From: JBEIUL01 sp044356865
GTDB lineage: Bacteria > Planctomycetota > Phycisphaerae > Phycisphaerales > SM1A02
Reading direction: 5' to 3'
NCBI GenBank assembly: GCA_044356865.1
Contig: JBIKVN010000126.1
Coordinates: forward strand, 1-8,901
Length of the DNA stretch: 8,901 bases
The translations under genes were made by a program, and so were the position numbers. The notes beneath the pieces were generated by a model. The model saw nothing but the letters and a program-made list of their open reading frames with translations, did no database searches and was not told where the DNA came from. Of this stretch, positions 1 through 8,053 are shown in pieces. Each line of letters opens with the position of its first letter. The stretch's first letter is position 1.

Positions 1-178
1 GAGGCTCCTTCGGCACGGCCTTGCGGCCCGCCCCTTGCGCCCTACGGACCCAGCCGTGCAGCGTGTAGTACGGCATGCCGAGATCCTCGGCCGCCTTCCT
101 CAAGGTCACCTCGCCCGACAGGACCAGGCGAACGGCCGATTCACGAAACTCCCGCGTGTACTTTCGCATCGTCGACAT
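1..178 (-). CDS. IS3-family transposase OrfA (helix-turn-helix), 3' end cut by window edge
   Basis: The first 59 codons of a small basic protein are visible, beginning MSTMRKYTREFRESAVRLVL. The pattern 'RKYTxEFRESAVRLVL...TLRKAAEDLGMPYYTLHGWVRRA' is the classic transposase_8 / HTH region of IS3-family OrfA (IS911/IS3-like). In that family OrfA binds the element ends and is joined to the DDE recombinase OrfB by -1 frameshifting. The start at 178 is preferred because AAGGA (minus strand, 188-192) lies 9 bases upstream; an in-frame ATG at 169 is an alternative. The frame is open to the window edge, so nothing here shows whether the element is complete or has an orfB. It lies in the same direction as, and 159 bases downstream of, the polysaccharide dehydratase gene. 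Family assignment is strong; activity and boundaries are unknown. Confidence 0.88.
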   Translation of the reverse strand, partial: MSTMRKYTREFRESAVRLVLSGEVTLRKAAEDLGMPYYTLHGWVRRAQGAGRKAVPKEP

Positions 179-337
179 GAGACACCGTCCTTCTGGCGGG
201 GGCAATCCCGCCGGTTGGGGTGTCCACAGGTCGTGGGGAAGGCCAAACAGCGTATGAGGATCACTGGGGATACAAACGAAGGGTTGACCTGTTCAGCGCA
301 CTCATGTGTGTAGCTTCGAGATCTCGTACATCGGCGT
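179..337. other. Intergenic stretch containing the unplaced left end of the IS element
   Basis: These 159 bases separate the dehydratase stop from the OrfA start. They hold the OrfA ribosome-binding site (188-192), a 6-bp inverted repeat GGCGGG/CCCGCC (195-200 with 207-212) just upstream of it, and a perfect 10-bp palindrome CGAGATCTCG (317-326) about 12 bases after the dehydratase stop. An IS3-type terminal repeat (5'-TG... in the minus orientation) should lie here, but without the other end of the element it cannot be fixed. I see no convincing gene. Confidence 0.5.
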
Positions 338-2221
338 TCAGGTTCCGGGAGTCGCCGGCTGTGTCGAGGGAGTCGCGACCAGTTGCTGCAGGATCCCGCG
401 GGTTTCGGCGGTGTCGTACCGGTCGCACGCTGCCTCGAGACGAGCGAGACCGTCGCGAAGCGTCGCCCCCCGTACCCCCGGCTCGATCGCCCGACTGATC
501 TTCGGGTGCTCGGTCGTCTCAAGCGCTCCCTCCGAGACGAGTATCTCATGGAGTTTCTCACCCGGCTGCAGCCCGGTGAACTCGATGGCGATGTCCCCGT
601 CGGGCCGGCTCGGGTCGCGAATGCTGAATCCCTGCAGTCCAATGAGATTCCGGGCCAGGTCGACGATCTTCACCGGTTCCCCCATGTCGAGGATGAAGAT
701 CTCGCCGCCACGACCGAGGCTGCCGGCCTGGATCACCAGGTTCACCGCCTCGCCCACCGTCATGAAGTAGCGGGTCACCTCGGGATGCGTCACGGTGACC
801 GGTCCGCCCTCCGCGATTTGCTTGAGGAAGAGCGGTACGACGCTGCCGCTCGAGCCGAGAACGTTGCCGAAACGCACATTAACGAAGCGGGTCGGTCCCG
901 CCACGCCGACGGGATGCTCGGCGGCAAGGTCTTGCAGAAATAGCTCGGCGAGCCGCTTGCTAGCGCCCATCACGCTGGACGGCCGAACCGCCTTGTCCGT
1001 AGAGATGAGCACGAAGGTTTCGACCTTGGCCTTGAGGGCGGCACGAGCCATCGTCGCGGTGCCGAACGCGTTCGTGACGATCCCCGTGATTTCGTTCGTC
1101 TCGACGATGTTCACGTGCTTGTGGGCGGCGGCGTGGTAGATCGTCTGGACCCGGTGTTCGCGAAGAAGCTCGTCCACCAGTACGCCGCTGGTCACGCTGC
1201 CGAGGACGGTAAAGATTGGAACTCTCCTGAGTTCCGGATTCTGCCTTTGGGCCGCGAGCAGCTCGCCTGCGATCTGGTAGAGGGCCAGCTCGCCCTGCTC
1301 GAGCAGCACCAGCCTGCTCGGCCGCAGCCGGAGGATCTGGCGGCAGAGCTCGCCGCCGATGGTGCCGCCGGCGCCGGTCACGAGCACGCTGCGCCCCGCG
1401 ATACAGCGGGCCAGCAGGTGCTCGTTCGGCTCTACCGAGTCGCGGCCGAGCAGGTCGTCGATGTTGAGTTCCCGCAGCTGGCTGAATCCGGCCTCGCCGA
1501 CCACGAGTTCCCGCAGCCCGGGCACGGTCATGATCCGTATGCCCAGCGGCCGGAGCCGCTCGAGCACACGACGCCGCTCGGCGCTCGAGGCGCTCGGGAT
1601 CGCCAAGGCGACCATGCCGTTCGGGTACCGCTCGCTCAGCTTCCTGAGCTCGCTGGACGCATACACCGGAAGGTCACGGATTCGGCTTCCGACGATGCGG
1701 GAGTCGTCGTCGATGAACGCAACGGGCCGGTACAGCGGACTGTGCGACAGGGCTGCCGCCAGGCCAGCTCCTGACGCCCCGGCACCGTAGATCATCACCG
1801 GGGTCACCTCGCCGGTGAACCCGCTCTCGGGGCGGCGTCCTGCCAGCAGCTGGGCCGCAAGCATCCTCACGCCGCCGCAAGCGACCGCCGAAACGAGGCC
1901 AAACCCGATGAGCACCGCCCGCGAGATGTCGCGCTCGCCCACAAGCACATTGCCGGCGGCCAGCATCACGGTCACGGCAGCCGTCGCGAAACCGATGCGA
2001 AGCCAGATCCTGGGCCCGGCGTACCGAATCACCTCACGGTAGAGACCAACGGCCCAGAAGGTGCCCGTGCCAAGCATCGCGGCAACTGCGGCCAGACGGA
2101 GATAGCCCATTTCGAAGAGCGCCGCATCGCCGAGACGCCAAGTCGCCGCGAGCAGCATCGAGGCCGCCAACAGCCCCGCATCGACCACGCCCGCGAGGAA
2201 CCGTCGGCCGCCGCGCGGCAT
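338..2221 (-). CDS. Membrane-bound nucleotide-sugar 4,6-dehydratase, CapD/WbpM/PglF-type polysaccharide biosynthesis protein
   Basis: The 627-residue product has the full domain order of this family. Four hydrophobic segments lie at about 8-28, 40-60, 73-94 and 102-120. A first Rossmann-like domain follows with GAGASGAGLA (146-155), then an extended SDR domain with TGAGGTIGGELC (282-293), HAAAHKHV (363-370), STDKA (407-411), FGNVLGSSGSV (451-461) and LQPGEKLHE (551-559). The usual SDR Tyr-x-x-x-Lys is Met418-x-x-x-Lys422 here, as is normal for this subfamily, and Thr408-Asp409-Lys410 fits its catalytic triad. By family knowledge it uses NAD(P) to make a UDP-4-keto-6-deoxy sugar at the inner membrane, for capsule, O-antigen or protein glycans. 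The exact sugar cannot be read. The ATG at 2221 is chosen because it puts the first membrane helix at the expected distance; its GGAG abuts the ATG without spacing, so a GTG at 2251 is an alternative. An in-frame extension to 2569 would cross the riboswitch and is rejected. The C-terminus looks intact. Confidence 0.93.
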   Translation of the reverse strand: MPRGGRRFLAGVVDAGLLAASMLLAATWRLGDAALFEMGYLRLAAVAAMLGTGTFWAVGLYREVIRYAGPRIWLRIGFATAAVTVMLAAGNVLVGERDISRAVLIGFGLVSAVACGGVRMLAAQLLAGRRPESGFTGEVTPVMIYGAGASGAGLAAALSHSPLYRPVAFIDDDSRIVGSRIRDLPVYASSELRKLSERYPNGMVALAIPSASSAERRRVLERLRPLGIRIMTVPGLRELVVGEAGFSQLRELNIDDLLGRDSVEPNEHLLARCIAGRSVLVTGAGGTIGGELCRQILRLRPSRLVLLEQGELALYQIAGELLAAQRQNPELRRVPIFTVLGSVTSGVLVDELLREHRVQTIYHAAAHKHVNIVETNEITGIVTNAFGTATMARAALKAKVETFVLISTDKAVRPSSVMGASKRLAELFLQDLAAEHPVGVAGPTRFVNVRFGNVLGSSGSVVPLFLKQIAEGGPVTVTHPEVTRYFMTVGEAVNLVIQAGSLGRGGEIFILDMGEPVKIVDLARNLIGLQGFSIRDPSRPDGDIAIEFTGLQPGEKLHEILVSEGALETTEHPKISRAIEPGVRGATLRDGLARLEAACDRYDTAETRGILQQLVATPSTQPATPGT

Positions 2222-2250
2222 CTCCAGAAGGATTCGTCCGACGGAAACCA

Positions 2251-2263
2251 CGAATGAAATGTA
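2251..2263 (-). promoter_or_regulatory. Weak candidate -10 element for the dehydratase gene
   Basis: On the minus strand TACATT (2258-2263) sits in a locally AT-richer stretch about 37 bases upstream of the ATG at 2221, and would start RNA near 2251. No good -35 hexamer lies 16-18 bases upstream. This is the best-looking element in the divergent region on this strand, but it is speculative. Confidence 0.25.
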
Positions 2264-2307
2264 CCAAACAGGCCGTGAGCTTCGGTGATTTCGCCTTCTC
2301 GGACCCC

Positions 2308-2313
2308 TATACT
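2308..2313 (+). promoter_or_regulatory. -10 element of the thiC riboswitch transcript
   Basis: TATACT matches the sigma-70-type -10 consensus at five of six bases. A start about seven bases downstream would fall near 2319-2321, exactly where the 5' strand of riboswitch stem P1 begins. This agreement is the main support. No strong -35 is visible; the hexamer 17 bases upstream (2285-2290) is GGTGAT, a poor match. Confidence 0.65.
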
Positions 2314-2318
2314 CCCCC

Positions 2319-2407
2319 TTCGCTCGGGGCGTCCGGACACTCTCTCTGTCCGGACTGAGAAGCACCCGTGGAACCTGATCCGGTTCGGACCGGCGTAGGG
2401 AAGCGAA
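2319..2407 (+). ncRNA. TPP riboswitch (THI element) controlling thiC
   Basis: The aptamer is seen directly. P1 pairs TTCGCT (2319-2324) with AGCGAA (2402-2407). P2 pairs CGGG (2325-2328) with CCCG (2365-2368). P3 is an 8-bp stem of two GTCCGGAC copies (2331-2338, 2348-2355). The conserved core motifs are CTGAGA (2355-2360), ACCTGATC (2373-2380) and GCGTAGGGAA (2393-2402), with a CCGG/CCGG P5 stem (2380-2383 with 2390-2393). In the known family, CTGAGA contacts the pyrimidine ring of thiamin pyrophosphate and the P4/P5 side binds the diphosphate. About 65 bases separate it from the thiC start, with no obvious terminator hairpin plus U-run. Translational control is therefore likelier: GCTCC (2434-2438) can pair with GGAGC (2463-2467) over the ribosome-binding site. 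Confidence 0.96.
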
Positions 2408-2458
2408 CCACCGTCGCGTCGCGTCGACCGCCGGCTCCGCTTCCGCGTCACGACGACC

Positions 2459-2466
2459 GGGAGGAG
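2459..2466 (+). promoter_or_regulatory. Strong ribosome-binding site of thiC
   Basis: GGGAGGAG lies 6 bases before the ATG at 2473 and 9 before a second in-frame ATG at 2476. It decides the start against an upstream in-frame ATG at 2368 that lies inside the riboswitch aptamer. Part of it (GGAGC, 2463-2467) is complementary to GCTCC at 2434-2438, a possible sequestering stem. Confidence 0.8.
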
Positions 2467-2472
2467 CATCCC

Positions 2473-4380
<1,908 letters not shown>

Positions 4381-4408
4381 GGCGGCGGCCGAACCGTTCG
4401 CACGCCCG

Positions 4409-4427
4409 ATCGCCCCTTCCGGGCGAT
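4409..4427 (+). terminator. Intergenic hairpin after thiC, possible weak terminator
   Basis: ATCGCCC (4409-4415) and GGGCGAT (4421-4427) form a perfect 7-bp stem with a 5-base loop, 29 bases after the thiC stop. There is no following T-run, so it is not a textbook intrinsic terminator. Its 3' arm overlaps a candidate -10 element for the next gene. Confidence 0.4.
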
Positions 4428-4430
4428 ACT
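4425..4430 (+). promoter_or_regulatory. Candidate -10 element before the zinc-ribbon/DUF5658 gene
   Basis: GATACT resembles the TATACT element in front of thiC. It would start RNA near 4437, almost at the GTG start at 4439, giving a leaderless or nearly leaderless message. No clear -35 is visible. Suggestive only. Confidence 0.35.
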
Positions 4431-4438
4431 GGGGTCTC

Positions 4439-5524
4439 GTGCGTCCGCTGGTCACCATCCTCGCCGCCGGCGTCCTGCTCACGCTGATCTTCGCGTGGCC
4501 CGTGACGGTCGCGGCGCAATGGGCGACGCACGCGTGGGGCTGGTTCCCGTGGCGGTTCGACACCGCATGGCCGAACGTTCCCGCCGGTGGCCGCATCGAG
4601 TTCGCGCGGGGCATCTTCGCCGACTGGTTCCAGATGTTCCCTTCGGATGTCGGGACACCGGATCGCCCGTCTCCAGCCTGGCCGCACGGTGACCTGCGGA
4701 TGAGCGATCTCGACCGCGCCGCCGTCGAGCCGTGGCGATCGACGATCCCGTTGCGAGATTGCCGGCTTCCCTCGACGGTCTCCGGTCCGCCGCCCGCCGA
4801 TGAGGCGATGCGCTGGGGCCGCATCGACACCGGGCTGTGCGGCTTCCCGTTCCGTTGCTTCCGGAGCGAGGCCTGGTTTCCCGCGACGGCGTGGACGTCG
4901 ACCGCGATCGTGCTCGAACCCGAGCCCGAGCTCCGCGGCACGCTCGAGCTCGGCCAGATGGGCGGGAATCGCCTCATGCTGCCGTTGCGGCCGATCTGGC
5001 CGGGACTGGTCGCGAACGTGCTCTTCTGGTCGGCCGCGACCTGGGCCGCGTTCGCGATCCCGCGTTCATGGCAGGTCCGATCCCGCCGCAAGCGCGGCCT
5101 CTGCATCGCGTGCGCCCATCCGCTCGCCGGCTCGTCGACCTGCCCCGAGTGCGGCGGGTCGCGTTCGGACGCGGACCGTATCCATCCGCTCCACCAGCCG
5201 GAGATGCTCTATCCGAACGCGTATGTCTGGTTCGTCTTCGTCTCGGCGCTCGACATCATGCTCACGTGGAAGATCCTCGACAAGGGCGGCGAGGAGGTGA
5301 ATCCGGTGGCTCGCGAGGTGATCGAACTCTGGGGACTCGAGGGTGCGATCCTCTTCAAGTTCGCCATCGTGGTCTGGGTGGTGATCGCCTGCGAGCTGTC
5401 CGGACGGCGGAAGCCGGCGACCGGGCGGCGACTGGCATGGGCGGCGGTCGTCGTCAGCGCCGCCCCGGTCGTCTACTCGCTTGGCCTGCTGCTTGATCAC
5501 CTGGTGCTGCGGCCGGTGGGGTGA
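4439..5524 (+). CDS. Membrane protein: N-terminal planctomycete-type module, Cys4 zinc ribbon and C-terminal DUF5658-like domain
   Basis: The 361-residue product starts at a GTG (4439) with only GGGG four bases upstream, and opens with a membrane segment or signal anchor (about 4-24). A long extracytoplasmic region follows, including TGLCGFPFRC (131-140), then a second membrane segment (about 188-208). A basic stretch (RSRRKR) leads into a zinc ribbon, CIACAHPLAGSSTCPECG (Cys222, 225, 235, 238). This layout matches a large uncharacterised family repeated in planctomycete genomes. From about Met256 the protein changes: MLYPNAYVWFVFVSALDIML, then GGEEVNPVAREVIELWG and two more membrane segments (about 303-320 and 333-352), a pattern I recognise as DUF5658-like. 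The reading frame runs through without a break. An internal ATG at 5204 could allow a separate C-terminal product. Function is unknown; the domain assignments are from memory of family patterns. Confidence 0.8.
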   Translation: MRPLVTILAAGVLLTLIFAWPVTVAAQWATHAWGWFPWRFDTAWPNVPAGGRIEFARGIFADWFQMFPSDVGTPDRPSPAWPHGDLRMSDLDRAAVEPWRSTIPLRDCRLPSTVSGPPPADEAMRWGRIDTGLCGFPFRCFRSEAWFPATAWTSTAIVLEPEPELRGTLELGQMGGNRLMLPLRPIWPGLVANVLFWSAATWAAFAIPRSWQVRSRRKRGLCIACAHPLAGSSTCPECGGSRSDADRIHPLHQPEMLYPNAYVWFVFVSALDIMLTWKILDKGGEEVNPVAREVIELWGLEGAILFKFAIVVWVVIACELSGRRKPATGRRLAWAAVVVSAAPVVYSLGLLLDHLVLRPVG

Positions 5525-5539
5525 GGGTTGCCGAGGGCG

Positions 5540-5545
5540 TATACC
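5540..5545 (+). promoter_or_regulatory. Candidate -10 element before the SGNH-fold gene
   Basis: TATACC lies in the 50-base gap between the two plus-strand genes and would start RNA near 5552, about 23 bases before the ATG at 5575. It resembles the elements at 2308 and 4425. No convincing -35 is visible, and read-through from the upstream gene is also possible. Confidence 0.35.
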
Positions 5546-5574
5546 CTGTCGATCCTCCACCGGAACCGAACGCC

Positions 5575-6798
5575 ATGTTCCACACGCTCGTCGCCGCACT
5601 TTCGCTGGTCCTCGCCACCGTCCAATCGCCGCCGCCCACGCCTCCGGCGGCACCGGTCCCCATGGCCCTGCGGGTCGCGGTGCTTGGCGACTCGAACTGC
5701 CAGATGGCCGACGGGAAGCGGCCGTTCGACAGTTGGCCCGAGCAGCTCGGCCGCATGCTCGGCCATCGCAGCGAGGTCGTGAACTGCAGCCGTACCGGCA
5801 CCCGTATCAAGCCTTCGACGCCGCGATTCGTGGTCAACATGCCCGAGTTCCGCAAGGCCGAGGATGCCCGGGCCGATGTGGTGCTCATCGCCCTCGGCGG
5901 CTCGGATTTCGCGATCGCCGAGGGCAGCGATCCCGGTGCGATGCGGGCGGGCCTCGAGGCGATCGTCGCCGGACTCGCGCCGTTTCGCCCCGAGCCGCGC
6001 ATATTCATTTGCTTGCCACCCCCCACGCTGAACAGCGGCCGGCGCGGTCCGATCTATCTCGCGGCCCGCGAGGCGAACCTGGGCGTCTTCAGCCAGTTCG
6101 CCCGGGAAAGGGGCTTGGGCTTCATCGACCTCGGCGAGCCCTTCCGGGTGCAGGCCGCGACTCCGGGCGAGGTCCCGATGCCAACTCCGGATGATGCCAC
6201 CCGGATCGCCGCCCACGTCTTCCGTGCCATCACCGGGCAGGAACCGCCGGAGGGCTCCGGGCCATACCGCGATTCGCTTGATCTCGAGTCGTTCGACCGT
6301 CGCACGCTGGTCGAGGCGGGCGAGGCGAAGGTGCCGGCAGGCGGCTGGTCGGCGGGAAGCGGCGATTCGGCGGGATTTCTCGTGTCGGGTCCGGACGGCG
6401 AGCCGTTCCTGATGGAAGGCGCGATTCCCGAGGGACCCTTCCGCATGCGATGGAGGCTGCGCTGGCGGGCCGGCGAAGCGATGGGCGAGAAGGGCGGTCC
6501 GCAGGTCGGTCCCCTCGATGTTCTCTTCTGGCTCGACAATCGCAATGCCACCGCGATGCTGATCGGTCGGGACATTCGCGGGGTTCCCGAGCTTCCCGCG
6601 ACCGCTCGGCTGGTTCCGCAGGGTGAATCGCTCGACATCGAACTGCGGCGCGGCCAAGGTGTTCTCGAGTGGCTGGTCCGCGGGCAGGTCATTCACCAGG
6701 CCGCGTTCCCCCCCAAGGCCCTGGCCCAGGTCGGCATCCGCCCCCAAGGGGCCCGGATCGAGCTCGAGTCGTGGACGCTGGACCTGCCGAAGCCGTGA
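5575..6798 (+). CDS. Exported SGNH/GDSL-hydrolase-fold protein with degenerate active site and beta-rich C-terminal domain
   Basis: The 407-residue product is started at the ATG at 5575 because this gives a short signal peptide (hydrophobic core about 5-16, followed by a proline-rich linker); an in-frame GTG at 5521 would bury it. No Shine-Dalgarno is evident. Residues about 32-222 resemble an SGNH hydrolase: VAVLGDSN (34-41, nucleophile Ser40), NCSRTGTR (70-77, block II Gly75) and ALGGSDF (106-112). Block III normally reads GxND, but here Ser replaces Asn. Near the end of the domain the expected D-x-x-H is replaced by TPDDATRIAAH (204-214), with no His at +3. Residues about 240-407 are rich in alternating strands (RMRWRLRW, DVLFWLDN, IELESWTL) and suggest a concanavalin/LamG-like or DUF1080-like sandwich that may bind sugar. 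The protein is probably periplasmic or surface-located. Whether it is an esterase or only a binding protein cannot be told. It follows the zinc-ribbon gene by 50 bases and converges on pepP. Confidence 0.75.
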   Translation: MFHTLVAALSLVLATVQSPPPTPPAAPVPMALRVAVLGDSNCQMADGKRPFDSWPEQLGRMLGHRSEVVNCSRTGTRIKPSTPRFVVNMPEFRKAEDARADVVLIALGGSDFAIAEGSDPGAMRAGLEAIVAGLAPFRPEPRIFICLPPPTLNSGRRGPIYLAAREANLGVFSQFARERGLGFIDLGEPFRVQAATPGEVPMPTPDDATRIAAHVFRAITGQEPPEGSGPYRDSLDLESFDRRTLVEAGEAKVPAGGWSAGSGDSAGFLVSGPDGEPFLMEGAIPEGPFRMRWRLRWRAGEAMGEKGGPQVGPLDVLFWLDNRNATAMLIGRDIRGVPELPATARLVPQGESLDIELRRGQGVLEWLVRGQVIHQAAFPPKALAQVGIRPQGARIELESWTLDLPKP

Positions 6799-6811
6799 CG
6801 CGGTCGCGGCT
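6791..6811. terminator. Hairpin between convergent genes, overlapping both stop codons
   Basis: AGCCGTGAC (6791-6799) pairs with GTCGCGGCT (6803-6811) across a 3-base loop: nine pairs including one T-G wobble on the plus-strand RNA (a single mismatch on the minus-strand RNA). It includes the TGA of the SGNH gene (6796-6798) and the last base of the pepP stop codon (TGA on the minus strand, 6811-6813). No T-run follows on either side. A bidirectional barrier to transcription is plausible but unproved. Confidence 0.45.
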
Positions 6812-8049
6812 CAGCCCCGCATCGCCTTCTCGATCTCGGTCACCGTCTTCGGGATCATCGCGCTGAGCACCGTCGACTTGCCCTTCCCGATGAGGATGTC
6901 GTCCTCGATGCGGATGCCGATCCGCTCGTCGGGCAGGTAGATGCCGGGCTCGATGGTGATGACCGCTCCCTCGGGAAGCGGGCCGGCCGGGGTGATGTCG
7001 TGCACCTCGAGGCCGAGATGGTGGCCGATGCCGTGGATGAACGAGTCGCCGAAGCCCGCCTTCACGATGATGTCGCGGGCGGCCTTGTCGATCTGCGCGA
7101 ACGTGGCCCCGGCCTTCGCGGCGGCGATCGCCGCGAGCTCGGCCTTGAGCACGATCTCGTAGATCTCCTTCTGGCGCGGCGTGAACTTGCCGTTGACCGG
7201 AAAGGTCCGCGTGATGTCCGACGCGTAGCCGAGGTACTCCGAGCCGGAGTCGATGCAGAGGAGGTCGCCGTCGGCAAGCGGCTGGTCGTTCGCGTGGTAG
7301 TGCAGCACGGTCGCGTTGAAGCCGGTGCCGGCGATGGTGCGGTACGCGGTGCCGCGGGCTCCGTTGGTGCGGTAGGCGTGCTCGATCGCCTCCTGCACGT
7401 CGAACTCGGTGAGTCCGGGGCGGATGGTCTTCAGCGCCGCCTCGTAGCCGCGGGCGGTGATGTCGATCGCCTGCCGCATCGCCGCGAGTTCCACGGGGCT
7501 CTTGCGGGCCCGCATCTCGGCGAGAAGTTCCGTGCGATCCTCGATCGCGATGCCGGGCATGCGCTCCGCGATCTTGCGGTAGATCTCCAGATCCGGCGAG
7601 ACCGGCGCGTTGTGGAACGCGAAGGGGTGCAAGCACGCGAATCGCTTGGCCCGCTTTGCCGCGGCCTGCATCGTGAGGGCGAATCGGTTCGTCCGGAAGA
7701 TCGTCTTGAATCCGTACCTCTCGCGCAGCTTCGCCCCGATCGTGTCGCGGAAGCCGTCCCACTTCTCGAGTTCGGGATTGAGCGGGCGCAGGAAGAGCGT
7801 CGCCCGCGCGTCGGGCACCGGGTTCGTCGGGTCGAGCAGCAGGATCGCGCCCGGCTCGTCGACGATGCCGGTGAGGTACTCGAAGTGCGGATGCGGCCGG
7901 AACGGATGGTGCAGGTTCGGGTCGCCCTCGCCGGCGAAGACGAGGCTGGCCGACTCGCCGAGCGCCTTCAGCACGCGGCTGCGGCGCTCGGCGAACTCGG
8001 AGACCGGGATCGAATCGAGGCGGGACGGGGCGTTTTTCGCGGACGGCAT
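6811..8049 (-). CDS. pepP: Xaa-Pro aminopeptidase (M24 metallopeptidase, PepP type)
   Basis: Aminopeptidase P removes the N-terminal residue from peptides whose second residue is proline; it is cytoplasmic and uses two metal ions, usually manganese. The 412-residue product has an N-terminal AMP_N-type domain (about 12-140, with FRPHPHFEYLTGI at 50-62) and a C-terminal pita-bread domain. All five metal ligands are present: Asp267 (CIDSGSEY), Asp278 (YASDITRTF), His343 (GIGHHLGLEVHD), Glu367 (TIEPGIYLP) and Glu382 (IRIEDDIL). His250 (VLHYH) and His350 fit the substrate-side histidines. Length is close to the usual 430-440. The ATG at 8049 lies 4 bases after the stop of the upstream phenylalanine hydroxylase gene and has no strong ribosome-binding site of its own, so translational coupling in one transcript is likely. 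M24 members also include prolidases, but the N-terminal domain and the HxLGLxVHD pattern favour PepP. Confidence 0.95.
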   Translation of the reverse strand: MPSAKNAPSRLDSIPVSEFAERRSRVLKALGESASLVFAGEGDPNLHHPFRPHPHFEYLTGIVDEPGAILLLDPTNPVPDARATLFLRPLNPELEKWDGFRDTIGAKLRERYGFKTIFRTNRFALTMQAAAKRAKRFACLHPFAFHNAPVSPDLEIYRKIAERMPGIAIEDRTELLAEMRARKSPVELAAMRQAIDITARGYEAALKTIRPGLTEFDVQEAIEHAYRTNGARGTAYRTIAGTGFNATVLHYHANDQPLADGDLLCIDSGSEYLGYASDITRTFPVNGKFTPRQKEIYEIVLKAELAAIAAAKAGATFAQIDKAARDIIVKAGFGDSFIHGIGHHLGLEVHDITPAGPLPEGAVITIEPGIYLPDERIGIRIEDDILIGKGKSTVLSAMIPKTVTEIEKAMRG

Positions 8050-8053
8050 CCGG

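Noticed and set aside
2368..2472. In-frame N-terminal extension of ThiC from the ATG at 2368
   Set aside because: The ATG lies inside the riboswitch aptamer, and a strong ribosome-binding site sits correctly before 2473.
5521..5574. GTG at 5521 as the start of the SGNH protein
   Set aside because: It overlaps the preceding gene's stop and would put 18 polar, proline-containing residues before an otherwise good signal peptide; the ATG at 5575 fits better.
5497..6747. 416-codon minus-strand frame opposite the SGNH gene
   Set aside because: The plus-strand frame has a signal peptide and SGNH motifs; the antisense frame has no recognisable domain.
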